A stretch of DNA of 49,495 nucleotides from a virus: positions 1 to 49,495 of the IMG/VR virus record IMGVR_UViG_3300025098_000074; one strand, 5' to 3'. The notes beneath the pieces are model-generated. The model ran no database searches, was not told the origin of the DNA, and was given only the letters and a program-made list of their open reading frames with translations. Shown here piece after piece: positions 35,668-42,734 of this stretch. A program made the position numbers and the translations under genes. Every line of letters starts with the position of its first letter. Position 1 is the first letter of the stretch.

Positions 35668-35816
35668 TTTCCTGGAAACATTTTATTTAATATATTTTTT
35701 CGTTGTTGGCAACCACAGGGTATATTTAAACCCTGTGATATACCGTCCACAACTTTTTTAATTCCAGTGGCCTTAGTGAAAGACTCTATTTTATCACCTA
35801 AACCTTTTGGTTTCAT
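35664..35816 (-). CDS. Small protein with CGC...RK...LN..FP motif (50 aa)
   Basis: A 50-codon ORF runs from the CAT at 35814-35816 to TGA at 35664-35666, coupled to both neighbours (TAATG upstream, ATGA downstream). It has the form KPKGLGDKIESFTKATGIKK, then IPCGCQQRKNILNKMFPGK. The CGCxxRKxxLNxxFP ending recurs, as far as I remember, in short proteins of many phages and could bind metal through its two cysteines. The function is unknown. The DNA at 35714-35744 also forms alternative hairpins. Confidence 0.7.
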   Translation of the reverse strand: MKPKGLGDKIESFTKATGIKKVVDGISQGLNIPCGCQQRKNILNKMFPGK

Positions 35817-36103
35817 TAAGAGAATGCTACCTCTGAAACAGTTATTCCTGATGGAAGCTTAACTTTAGCTTTAATACCACCTGGGTTAGCTGTCAATGCA
35901 TAAATAATTGCGTCTCTTACAGAAGGAGTAGTTCCTGTTGATCCATGAGTAACAGTTACAAGATCTCCTGAAGCACCACCTTTCAAGTAGATAAGTGTTT
36001 CAGTTCCTGAATTAGCTACAACTCCTGTTGCTTCTCCACTTACTAGAATGTCTCCACCAGCAAGCCCTGCTCCTGATGAATAAATTGAGATAAATTTTGC
36101 CAT
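35816..36103 (-). CDS. Small beta-rich hypothetical protein
   Basis: This 95-aa Gly/Ser/Thr/Val-rich protein has alternating strands (DILVSGEATGVVANSGTETLIYLKGG) and no hydrophobic signal. It could be a capsid decoration or fibre-base protein from composition, but nothing identifies it. Its leader (36104-36152) is made of repeated GTT/GAT units (AAC/ATC on the coding strand) and is Shine-Dalgarno-free. Confidence 0.45.
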   Translation of the reverse strand: MAKFISIYSSGAGLAGGDILVSGEATGVVANSGTETLIYLKGGASGDLVTVTHGSTGTTPSVRDAIIYALTANPGGIKAKVKLPSGITVSEVAFS

Positions 36104-36152
36104 AATTTTGATTTTTGTTTGTTGTTAATGATTGTTGATTGTTGTTGATTAT

Positions 36153-36698
36153 TTATTTTTTATGTTTTTTTCCGTACATTTTCATACCTTCAGACTCTCT
36201 TTTTTCTTTATCATCTTGAAAGATTTTCTTTTTATCATTTTTTATTTGAATTCTTTCTTCAGCCATGTCTTTATCGTAGTTAGCTTTTTTGGGTCCTTTT
36301 TTATGTCCATATTTTCCTGGAGCAGCTTCTATTTTTTTCTTAAGTTCTTCAGGTAAATTTTTTTGTTTACCAACTAGTTCTTTTTCAGGTCCCATATGTT
36401 TACCATATTTACCAGCCCCTTGCTCAGCTTTACTAGCGTGAACTGCTTTTCTTTGAGCGTCTGATTTATATTTAGGCGTTGACATAAACTTTCCTTTTGA
36501 ATGACCTCCTGAAATTATTTTAGCTGATCCCATAGAGTTATTTTCCATTTTAGTTTCTTTTCCAGATAAAACATCATCTTGTGACTGACTTATTTTACCC
36601 ATACCTTTTTCTATTTTAACACCGCCTCCATGAGCTTTACCACCCATTTTTGGTCCTAAAGACGAAAGACCATTTACTGTTTTACCACCGTATCCCAT
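36153..36698 (-). CDS. Gly/Lys-rich basic protein with SDAQRKAVHASKA motif
   Basis: This 181-aa protein is very basic and low in hydrophobics, with glycine-rich (GKTVNGLSSLGPKMGGKAHG) and lysine-rich halves, so it is probably disordered. The central KSDAQRKAVHASKAEQ motif occurs in small phage proteins that I recall as unannotated. Repeated GKYG(K)HMGP/GKYGHKKGP at about 95-135 looks like an internal duplication. DNA condensation inside the capsid is one option; no function is shown. Confidence 0.5.
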   Translation of the reverse strand: MGYGGKTVNGLSSLGPKMGGKAHGGGVKIEKGMGKISQSQDDVLSGKETKMENNSMGSAKIISGGHSKGKFMSTPKYKSDAQRKAVHASKAEQGAGKYGKHMGPEKELVGKQKNLPEELKKKIEAAPGKYGHKKGPKKANYDKDMAEERIQIKNDKKKIFQDDKEKRESEGMKMYGKKHKK

Positions 36699-36733
36699 AA
36701 TAATAATTTTTAAATTGTTTTTTTTTGTTTATT

Positions 36734-37252
36734 TTAACTTAAAGCTACTAGGTCTGAAATACCTCCAGCTGTATCTGTAGCATATACTTGAACAACACTA
36801 ACTGGTAATATAGATCCTTGTATAGGATTTACGAACTCTATCACTTCGTTATTTATTGTATGTACTTTTATTTTAGCCTCTGAATCGTAACTGTATGTTA
36901 AAGTTGAATTAACAGCTATGCTTTGAGACGATGCTAGCACATAGTTACTTGAATCAGTAACTGATGCTATTAAAATTCCTGCAGCTGGTAGCGTACCACC
37001 TGTTACTCTCATACCGGCTTTAATTAAAGGATTAGGCGAAGCTAAGCCTACGTTAGTAGAATTACTAACCACAGAGTTATTACTTGTTGTTGTCGCTGGT
37101 AAACTACTCGGCGAGTTACCAACATATATATTGTATTGTACCCAAGCCCCTTGTGGAGTTGTTGATTTTGTTCTACCATCTATCAATAGCGTATCGCTAG
37201 GTGTAACTGGTATTGCAGACTTGTAAGAGTCAGTGTAATAATTTCTAATCAT
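36734..37252 (-). CDS. Beta-rich structural protein, possible head decoration or spike
   Basis: This 172-aa protein is rich in Ser, Thr, Asn and Val, with short strands and turns throughout (YNIYVGNSPSSLPATTT; KIKVHTINNEVIEFVNP). There is no signal peptide and there are no cysteines. The composition matches exposed phage surface proteins. It lies between two basic small proteins in the late operon. The function is not recognisable. Confidence 0.45.
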   Translation of the reverse strand: MIRNYYTDSYKSAIPVTPSDTLLIDGRTKSTTPQGAWVQYNIYVGNSPSSLPATTTSNNSVVSNSTNVGLASPNPLIKAGMRVTGGTLPAAGILIASVTDSSNYVLASSQSIAVNSTLTYSYDSEAKIKVHTINNEVIEFVNPIQGSILPVSVVQVYATDTAGGISDLVALS

Positions 37253-37272
37253 TTTTTATTTTTTTTTTTTAT

Positions 37273-37551
37273 TTAACATTTCCATCTACGTCTAGCAGCT
37301 TTTCCTCTTTCACCAGTCCAACCTTTTGATCTAGCACAAAACGATTTTCTTCTTTTAGCAGCTTTACTTCCAGGTTTAACATCACCTGTAACTGCAGTTT
37401 TTAGTTTACTACCAGGATTTTGTTTTTTATATTCCTTGACACCTTTAGCTGTCATACCTGCACCTTCTTTAGTGCTTCTAAAATTTCTTCCTTTACCTTT
37501 AGTAGTTTTTCTAATTTTAGCAAAAGGAGAGTTAGGTTGAGTATAAGCCAT
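37273..37551 (-). CDS. DUF6321-like basic protein ending in RRWKC
   Basis: This 92-aa protein is strongly basic and contains GMTAKGVKEYKKQNPGSKLKT, KRRKSFCARSKGW and a terminal RRRWKC. The AKGxxxYxxxxGSxLK...RRKSFCAR...RWKC pattern is what I remember as DUF6321, found in phages and giant viruses. Two cysteines near basic clusters suggest nucleic-acid binding. It directly precedes a late gene and overlaps the M15 peptidase gene by one base. Confidence 0.65.
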   Translation of the reverse strand: MAYTQPNSPFAKIRKTTKGKGRNFRSTKEGAGMTAKGVKEYKKQNPGSKLKTAVTGDVKPGSKAAKRRKSFCARSKGWTGERGKAARRRWKC

Positions 37552-38015
37552 TATATTACTTTATATTTTGTTTTACCATTTTCTTTATAAGCTTGTAAAC
37601 ATCTTCTTCTATTAGCATCTTCAGATACATAGCTTACGTGCACCCAGTTAGGGTTTTCATCTGTACCAAATTCCCAAATAATCTGATCAAAATCTAAATT
37701 ATTTTTTATATACTCATACATCTCTGCATTAGTTTTATGACCATAGTTATCATCTAGGTCAAGTGCACAACCGATACAATGTTGAGAGGTTGTACTTCCG
37801 CCAATAGCAGAATTGAGTTGGGGCGAGCGATAGAAACTATTAATAGCGATTGGACCACCCACCCATTTACGTAGAGGTTCAAACACTTGTTCTGCAATAG
37901 TTTTCATGTTAACTAAATCTATTTCTCTAGGTGTATTATTAATACCAAGCCTAGTAGCTGTGTGAGATTTAATCCCTTCTTTAAGCGAAATGTGTTCACT
38001 TATTCTATCACTCAT
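37551..38015 (-). CDS. Peptidase M15 (D-Ala-D-Ala carboxypeptidase-type) endolysin
   Basis: This 154-aa protein is a compact M15_3-type peptidase. H79 in SQHCIGCALD, D86 and H126 in NWVHVSY form the zinc site (SxHxxGxAxD ... WxH). NSFYRSPQLNSAIGG upstream is the substrate-loop pattern of this family. It has no signal peptide or cell-wall-binding domain, so it needs a holin to reach peptidoglycan; the holin-like gene is close by. It may instead be a virion-associated peptidoglycan hydrolase. Catalytic residues look complete. Confidence 0.9.
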   Translation of the reverse strand: MSDRISEHISLKEGIKSHTATRLGINNTPREIDLVNMKTIAEQVFEPLRKWVGGPIAINSFYRSPQLNSAIGGSTTSQHCIGCALDLDDNYGHKTNAEMYEYIKNNLDFDQIIWEFGTDENPNWVHVSYVSEDANRRRCLQAYKENGKTKYKVI

Positions 38016-38027
38016 TTTAGTGAGTTT

Positions 38028-38198
38028 TTACTTTGCTAATGAACTTATAGGTCCAGCTTTATAAGGCACATCTGCTTTCATAACTTGAATACAGCCATCA
38101 CCGCATCTTGAGTTACCTTTTACTAATGTTCTACCTTCTTTAGGTAAACCTGATACCCATATCGCATTTTGCCCGTATTGTCCTGGTTGTTTTGCCAT
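38028..38198 (-). CDS. Small hypothetical protein (56 aa)
   Basis: The frame from CAT at 38196-38198 to TTA at 38028-38030 gives a 56-aa protein, MAKQPGQYGQNAIWVSGLPK and onward, with two cysteines in SRCGDGC. It fills a gap between the M15 gene and the 135-aa gene and has an AT-rich leader like its neighbours. The GDGC(I)QV segment may bind metal. I do not recognise a family. Confidence 0.6.
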   Translation of the reverse strand: MAKQPGQYGQNAIWVSGLPKEGRTLVKGNSRCGDGCIQVMKADVPYKAGPISSLAK

Positions 38199-38215
38199 AA
38201 TATTTATTTTTAAAA

Positions 38216-38623
38216 TTATTTATATAAACTATTAATTCCTTTTTCATCTATATCTACTGGCGTAGCCATAGGTGGATTCATAGCAGGTTCAATACCTACT
38301 GGATCCAGCGAATCAGGACTAATAGCTCTACCACCTCTATCAAGCTCTGTTTTAGGATTTGTTAAAGCTTCAAAAGATTGTTGTTGTCTTCCACCCATAA
38401 AACTTGATAATGATCCTACATTTTTTTCTTGATTTTTTGAATCAGAACTATGAGTGTGATCTGTAGCTACAGGTTTACTAGAACCTCCGCCAATAGCATT
38501 GCCGATAGCACTAAATGTATTACCCGTACCAATAATAGAGCCAAGACCAGCATCGCCATCTGAGTTTTTGTTGTCTGCTATTTTTTTACCTAAAGCTGCA
38601 ACAGCAGAACCAAAAATATTCAT
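38216..38623 (-). CDS. Gly/Ser-rich hypothetical protein (135 aa)
   Basis: The N-terminal 20 residues form a mildly hydrophobic helix (MNIFGSAVAALGKKIAD), followed by Gly/Ser/Thr-rich low-complexity sequence (GSIIGTGNTFSAIGNAIGGG) and a Pro/Asp-rich C-terminal third. It looks flexible and could be a minor structural protein. The start overlaps the stop of the 35-aa ORF upstream (TAATG). No known domain. Confidence 0.45.
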   Translation of the reverse strand: MNIFGSAVAALGKKIADNKNSDGDAGLGSIIGTGNTFSAIGNAIGGGSSKPVATDHTHSSDSKNQEKNVGSLSSFMGGRQQQSFEALTNPKTELDRGGRAISPDSLDPVGIEPAMNPPMATPVDIDEKGINSLYK

Positions 38624-38730
38624 TATTTTTTAGATTTTAAATTGTCAATAAGCTTTTGTAGTTTAGCTATTTTTTTATCAATTGCTGAAACTGGTTTTTC
38701 TATTTTTACTTTTTTTTCTTTTTTTCCCAT
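38623..38730 (-). CDS. Tiny Lys-rich helical peptide (35 aa)
   Basis: This 35-codon ORF (CAT at 38728-38730, TTA at 38623-38625) encodes MGKKEKKVKIEKPVSAIDKK and a short leucine-repeat helix (IAKLQKLIDNLK). It shares TAATG with the next gene. The position and coupling favour a real peptide; the function is unknown. Confidence 0.45.
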   Translation of the reverse strand: MGKKEKKVKIEKPVSAIDKKIAKLQKLIDNLKSKK

Positions 38731-38732
38731 GA

Positions 38733-39176
38733 TTATCGGTTTTTATCTTTATTAACATTATTTATAGACGTAATCATAACTTTGTCTATATAGGTTTTAC
38801 CCTTCATTATTTTGTTTCTTGCGGTAGAGGTTGGTATATCCTCTGTACCAAGCATGATACGGTACATTCGACTTATTAGTTGTTTACACTTAAAGGAAAC
38901 TTTATAAATATTATACTTTTGGGTTGTGCGGTTATGTTTTCTCCAAACCAGTATCCAACCTTCTTTAAGTAATCTGTTCCAGCGTCTGTTATCCCAACTA
39001 TAAGAATATGTACCGATTTTAAAATCTTCTCTAGTAAAAAGATCCATGCAATCGAAGTATATAAGTAATTCTAAATCTGCATCGTTTAAATCATTATTTT
39101 TACAAGCCCATTTTCTTATAATCCTATAATGCTTTAAAAGATTTAGATCTCTAATGTCACTAGCTTCTAATCTCAC
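38733..39176 (-). CDS. Possible winged-helix DNA-binding protein
   Basis: This 147-aa protein begins with GTG inside the end of groES (GTGA overlap). The first half is helical (DLNLLKHYRIIRKWACKNN, LELLIYFDCMDLF), then TREDFKIGTYSYSWDNRRWNRLLKEGWILVWRK has the helix-helix-strand-wing order of MarR-like winged helices. The basic C-terminal third ends NKDKNR. It could regulate late genes or recognise packaging DNA. I recall similar unnamed proteins in marine phages. The winged-helix call is from pattern only. Confidence 0.5.
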   Translation of the reverse strand: MRLEASDIRDLNLLKHYRIIRKWACKNNDLNDADLELLIYFDCMDLFTREDFKIGTYSYSWDNRRWNRLLKEGWILVWRKHNRTTQKYNIYKVSFKCKQLISRMYRIMLGTEDIPTSTARNKIMKGKTYIDKVMITSINNVNKDKNR

Positions 39177-39433
39177 AGCACAACTACTACATTGGCCATG
39201 TTAACAACTTGATATATCTCTTTATTAATTTCTATTTGATGGCAGTTATTTTTATCAAAATAAATAACATCATTTTCATTAATTCCAATAACATTGCTTC
39301 CAGCTGATAATACAGTACCTTCAGCATATCTTATATCCTCTCGTTGTTTTTCTGCTAAGAAAAGACCTCCTTTTGTTTCAGAGACGCCTTGCTTAGTCAT
39401 ATTAACTATTAAATTATTCCCTATTGCCTTCAT
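39173..39433 (-). CDS. groES: Co-chaperonin GroES (phage-encoded)
   Basis: This 86-aa protein has the chaperonin-10 layout: NNLIVNMT first strand, a mobile loop VSETKGGLFLAE with the GroEL-binding hydrophobic tripeptide after GG, then AEGTVLSAGSN and INENDVIYFDKNN, and a terminal strand pair ending VVVVL. It begins inside the last codons of groEL (20-base overlap), so translation is coupled. It should cap the phage GroEL, as T4 gp31 caps the host chaperonin. Sequence is divergent but structural landmarks are in order. Confidence 0.85.
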   Translation of the reverse strand: MKAIGNNLIVNMTKQGVSETKGGLFLAEKQREDIRYAEGTVLSAGSNVIGINENDVIYFDKNNCHQIEINKEIYQVVNMANVVVVL

Positions 39434-40973
39434 TAACTCTTAAATTATTAATTACACAATTGGTTGATAAAATAGTTGATGCTACAGATGCCGCGTTTTT
39501 TAATGCACTTTTTGTGACAAGTAAAGGATCGATAATCCCTGACTCAATCATATTAACCATATTTCCTGTAACTACATCTAAGCCTTTTCCTTCAGTTAAA
39601 GATGTTTTATAGTTAACTATACCTGCGTTGCTTAAAATAGTCTTAAAAGGCGCTTGAATAGCTCTTAAGAGTATGTTTTCATAAGCGTTAGAAGTTTTGA
39701 CTTGCTGTGCAGCATTTAATAATGCAATACCACCTCCTGGAACAATACCTTCTTTTATAGCAGCTTTAGTTGCACATATTGCATCTTCAACTCTATCTTT
39801 CTTTTCTTTTAATTCAACTTCTGAATTAGCCCCTACTTTTACCACAGCAACTTTACCTGACAACCTGGCTAATCTTTTTTCAATATTAACCACTATACCA
39901 GGATGCTTAGCTGTTTTAAGTTTGGCTTTTAAATCTTTTATTATTTCTTTAACCTCATTACATACTTCACCAACATGTAGTATAGTTTCAGTTTGGCTTG
40001 TTACACTTTTTTGTATTTCACCTAAATGTTCTGGCCCTATTAAATCAATGTCATCACCTAAATCTTCATTTATAACAGTGGCTCCAGTAAGTAAAGCTAA
40101 ATCTTCTAATGTTTCTTTTTTATTAACCCCATAGACAGGTGCATCAATTAAGTTAACCTTTATATTACCTTTTAATTTATTCATTGCTAAAGCAGACATA
40201 ACTTGTTGGTCTACATCGGCTATAATAAGTAATGATCTATTTTGTTTTATAACGTGTTCTAAAACACTTTGTATTTTTCTAACGTTTTCAACTTCAGACT
40301 CAATAATTAAAACTAATGGTTTTTCTAATTCAGCTGTATTAGTTTCTTTATTTGTTACAAAATGTATATTCTTTAATCCTCTATCGTATTGTATACCATC
40401 AATAGTTTCAAACTTTGTTTCTGGTAAGTCTGATACTTCAAGTATAACAACACCTGTTTCGTCAACTGATCTAAAAGCATTTGCAATAATTTTACCAAGT
40501 TCAGGATCGTTATTAGTAGATATAGTAGCTACTTGATCAATCATATCTCCTTTTACTGTAGTAACTATTGAGTTTAAATAATCAACAACTTTATCTGTTG
40601 ATGTTTCTATAGCTTTTTTTAAATCTCTAGAGTTTTCTTTTGTTGCAACTTTATAAGCCTCTTCTAAAATAGCATGAGCTAGCACTGTAGCAGTAGTGGT
40701 ACCGTCTCCAGCTTCTCTAACTGTTTTTCTAGCCGCTTGTCTTAATAATGTTGCTCCCATATTTTCTACAGGATCTAATAGTGTTATAGCATCTGCTACT
40801 GTTACACCATCTTTTGTAATAATTGGTTCACCGGTTTGATCTTCTAACATAACACACTTACCACTAGCCCCAAGAGTGGAGCTAACGGCTTGTGTAAGTT
40901 TTGTAATACCAGCAAACACATTGTTTTTAGCATCTGAACCGAAGCTCAGATTTTTTACAATTGCATTTGACAT
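39414..40973 (-). CDS. groEL: Chaperonin GroEL (phage-encoded)
   Basis: This 519-aa chaperonin has the ATP site intact: GDGTTTAT at 89-96, catalytic D397 in RVEDA, and PGGG near 412-415. Apical, intermediate and equatorial domains are all represented. It is shorter than E. coli GroEL (548 aa) and lacks the flexible GGM repeat tail, ending NEGNRE. Phage chaperonins usually help fold capsid or other virion proteins. Gene order is groEL then groES, the reverse of most bacterial operons. A leader of TTTGA repeats lies upstream. Confidence 0.95.
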   Translation of the reverse strand: MSNAIVKNLSFGSDAKNNVFAGITKLTQAVSSTLGASGKCVMLEDQTGEPIITKDGVTVADAITLLDPVENMGATLLRQAARKTVREAGDGTTTATVLAHAILEEAYKVATKENSRDLKKAIETSTDKVVDYLNSIVTTVKGDMIDQVATISTNNDPELGKIIANAFRSVDETGVVILEVSDLPETKFETIDGIQYDRGLKNIHFVTNKETNTAELEKPLVLIIESEVENVRKIQSVLEHVIKQNRSLLIIADVDQQVMSALAMNKLKGNIKVNLIDAPVYGVNKKETLEDLALLTGATVINEDLGDDIDLIGPEHLGEIQKSVTSQTETILHVGEVCNEVKEIIKDLKAKLKTAKHPGIVVNIEKRLARLSGKVAVVKVGANSEVELKEKKDRVEDAICATKAAIKEGIVPGGGIALLNAAQQVKTSNAYENILLRAIQAPFKTILSNAGIVNYKTSLTEGKGLDVVTGNMVNMIESGIIDPLLVTKSALKNAASVASTILSTNCVINNLRVNEGNRE

Positions 40974-40980
40974 AATTTAA

Positions 40981-41004
40981 TTTGATTTGATTTGATTGAT
41001 TGAT
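40981..41004 (-). repeat. Short TTTGA-type repeat in the groEL leader
   Basis: The 32 bases before groEL contain consecutive TTTGA/TTGATTGA units, which on the coding strand read as repeated AATCA. The leader is A/C-rich with no Shine-Dalgarno sequence and could act as an unstructured translation enhancer typical of Bacteroidota. It is too short to call a regulatory element. Confidence 0.4.
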
Positions 41005-41005
41005 A

Positions 41006-41305
41006 TTATTTGAACGTTTTAACTACTTTAGGTCCTTTAATAAAATCGACTTTCTTTTGATAGTGATCAACACTACCGTCAATAGCGATTTCAGCGGCTT
41101 CAATAGTTTCACGCCTTGTTACATCGTACCATTTGTCTTCTAACTCTAGGTCACGGTGTTCGGTTTGAAAATAACCATTAGGTAACTGAACTATTCTCCA
41201 GTTTTTCTTTTCAGCTAAATGCTTCCAAGCTTTAATAGTTTCTTCGGAAATTTGTGGTGTTTTGGGTTGACCCATTGAAGAGGTCAACGAATAAAAATAA
41301 GTCAT
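41006..41305 (-). CDS. Small hypothetical protein upstream of groEL (99 aa)
   Basis: Starting at ATG 41305, or perhaps at the internal ATG eleven codons in (MGQPKTPQ), this soluble protein has a helix-strand pattern (ISEETIKAWKHLAEKKNW, IVQLPNGYFQTEHRD) and a basic C-terminus. No domain is recognisable. It precedes groEL by about 30 bases and follows the palindromic hairpin, so a promoter or processing site may separate it from the fibre genes. Confidence 0.5.
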   Translation of the reverse strand: MTYFYSLTSSMGQPKTPQISEETIKAWKHLAEKKNWRIVQLPNGYFQTEHRDLELEDKWYDVTRRETIEAAEIAIDGSVDHYQKKVDFIKGPKVVKTFK

Positions 41306-41343
41306 CGTTTTTTGGTTTTAAGGGTTAAACATTATTTTTGGTT

Positions 41344-41366
41344 TATATCACTACCACAGTGATATA
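41344..41366. promoter_or_regulatory. Nine-base palindromic hairpin between appendage genes and the groEL block
   Basis: TATATCACT and AGTGATATA form a perfect nine-pair inverted repeat around a five-base loop, in the 101-base gap 41306-41406. No T tract follows directly on either strand. It could be an operator, an RNA-processing site or a 3'-end stabiliser. Part of the motif (TATCACT) recurs at about 41379. Confidence 0.5.
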
Positions 41367-41406
41367 GGTTTAGTTATACTATCACTTGTTTTTTACAAAA
41401 CTTACA

Positions 41407-41766
41407 CTATTCAACTAGTGGTATAGGTGGATTTTGCCATGTAAAGTATAAATCTTTATTTACAGGTGTAATTTGTTTTTGTATTTGAGCTTCAATACTA
41501 GCCGCCATTGCTGCCACATCTAAAGCATCTTCAAGCCATCCGATCACTACGTTTTCAAAAGCTTCAGTGTCTTCGTAAGGGATAAAAAGTTCTTCAGCTA
41601 CATAAGTAAAGCTTTGAGCACCTATTTGACTTGCGTAATAAATTTGCCCTCTATACTCTTCTGATCCAGAATAAGTCCAGTGTACTTTAAATATAACATT
41701 GTCCTTGCCTTCAGCTTGGATATGCGCATTCATTTGGTTAATTGTCCATTTGTAAGTAATTGCCAT
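41407..41766 (-). CDS. Small protein common in marine phages (DUF7936-like)
   Basis: This 119-aa protein starts ITYKWTINQM and continues with VIFKVHWTYSGSEEYRGQ, then a helical C-terminal half. The IxYxWxIxxM...VxxxxWxxxGxx opening is typical of short proteins beside fibre genes in cyanophages and other marine phages. It may be a tail-region accessory protein or chaperone. Family naming is tentative; no catalytic residues were seen. Confidence 0.55.
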   Translation of the reverse strand: MAITYKWTINQMNAHIQAEGKDNVIFKVHWTYSGSEEYRGQIYYASQIGAQSFTYVAEELFIPYEDTEAFENVVIGWLEDALDVAAMAASIEAQIQKQITPVNKDLYFTWQNPPIPLVE

Positions 41767-41785
41767 TTTTTTTTTTAGTTTTTAA

Positions 41786-42724
41786 TTATGTATATTTAGT
41801 CCAAGTAGGATTTATTCCATATTGGTTGCTTACTGTGTTGTTTAAGTCTGTAAACTCTAATGATTCTGAAACAGTTACAATATTACTACTACCACTAGTA
41901 TATGTTGTTGTTAAATTATATGATGTTCCACTAACCTGTTGATACCCTCCTAATGAAGAAGAATTAGGCATTGTTGCTGATGTTGATAATCCAGGCGAAC
42001 CTGCAACATCGCCATTTGCTGGGTTTATTTTTAAATAATCATATCCTGTATTTTTTAAAGTACCTTCACTGGTTGTTTCAGGTACAGAGATTGAAGCATA
42101 TAAAGCAGAATTTGATAAAGTTATTTTAGTTATTCCTTTGGCACTTTGAAAACTTCCAGTACTGCCAAACGTAAATTTTTTAATCCACATTATAGCTCCA
42201 TCACTTATTCTAAATTTAGCAACAGCAGCGTACATAGGTCCTGAAGTTGTATATTGATTGTCTGATAATGCATTATTGCTGATAACCATTCTATAACCTC
42301 TTGTTGCAGTATATATGTATTCGGTGTCCATTTCTATATGTTCCCAACCTGGGTTTAATCCTGGATTTGTAGATCCAGTATTCCAAAGATTTAATCTTAT
42401 AATTTTATTCCAATCAGTTGTTAGCACACCACTAGTATTTCTATTAAAACACAAAATAAAAGAATAATTTAAATAATTATTTGTTCCTAATGTATTCATT
42501 CCTACAACACAAACTTTATCTGGACTATAAGATCCAGGGTTACCGTTGTAATCAATACCCCTTAAATTCATACTCCAAACACCTTGTGGTCCAGTAGATG
42601 AATTTAATCTCATGGTGTATCTTGCAGTCATTACTAAATCATGATCCCACGAAACTATTGTTCCTTCAGTGTGTGAAGAAGTATTGGTTGGCATTATAGT
42701 TCCTACTGTATAAACACTACTCAT
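41786..42724 (-). CDS. Appendage/tail-associated protein, beta-rich
   Basis: The ATG at 42724 (MSSVYTVGT) is chosen over a TTG at 42775 that would overlap the upstream gene by 41 bases. The 312-aa product is rich in Ser, Thr, Asn and Tyr and in short beta strands (IMWIKKFTFGSTGSFQSAKG). It might be a propeller or fibre-bound adhesin. It shares style with its upstream neighbour. No known domain. Confidence 0.5.
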   Translation of the reverse strand: MSSVYTVGTIMPTNTSSHTEGTIVSWDHDLVMTARYTMRLNSSTGPQGVWSMNLRGIDYNGNPGSYSPDKVCVVGMNTLGTNNYLNYSFILCFNRNTSGVLTTDWNKIIRLNLWNTGSTNPGLNPGWEHIEMDTEYIYTATRGYRMVISNNALSDNQYTTSGPMYAAVAKFRISDGAIMWIKKFTFGSTGSFQSAKGITKITLSNSALYASISVPETTSEGTLKNTGYDYLKINPANGDVAGSPGLSTSATMPNSSSLGGYQQVSGTSYNLTTTYTSGSSNIVTVSESLEFTDLNNTVSNQYGINPTWTKYT

Positions 42725-42734
42725 ATGATTTAAT

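Noticed and set aside
39697-40134. Plus-strand reading frame opposite groEL
   Set aside because: Covers conserved GroEL codons on the other strand and encodes no recognisable protein.
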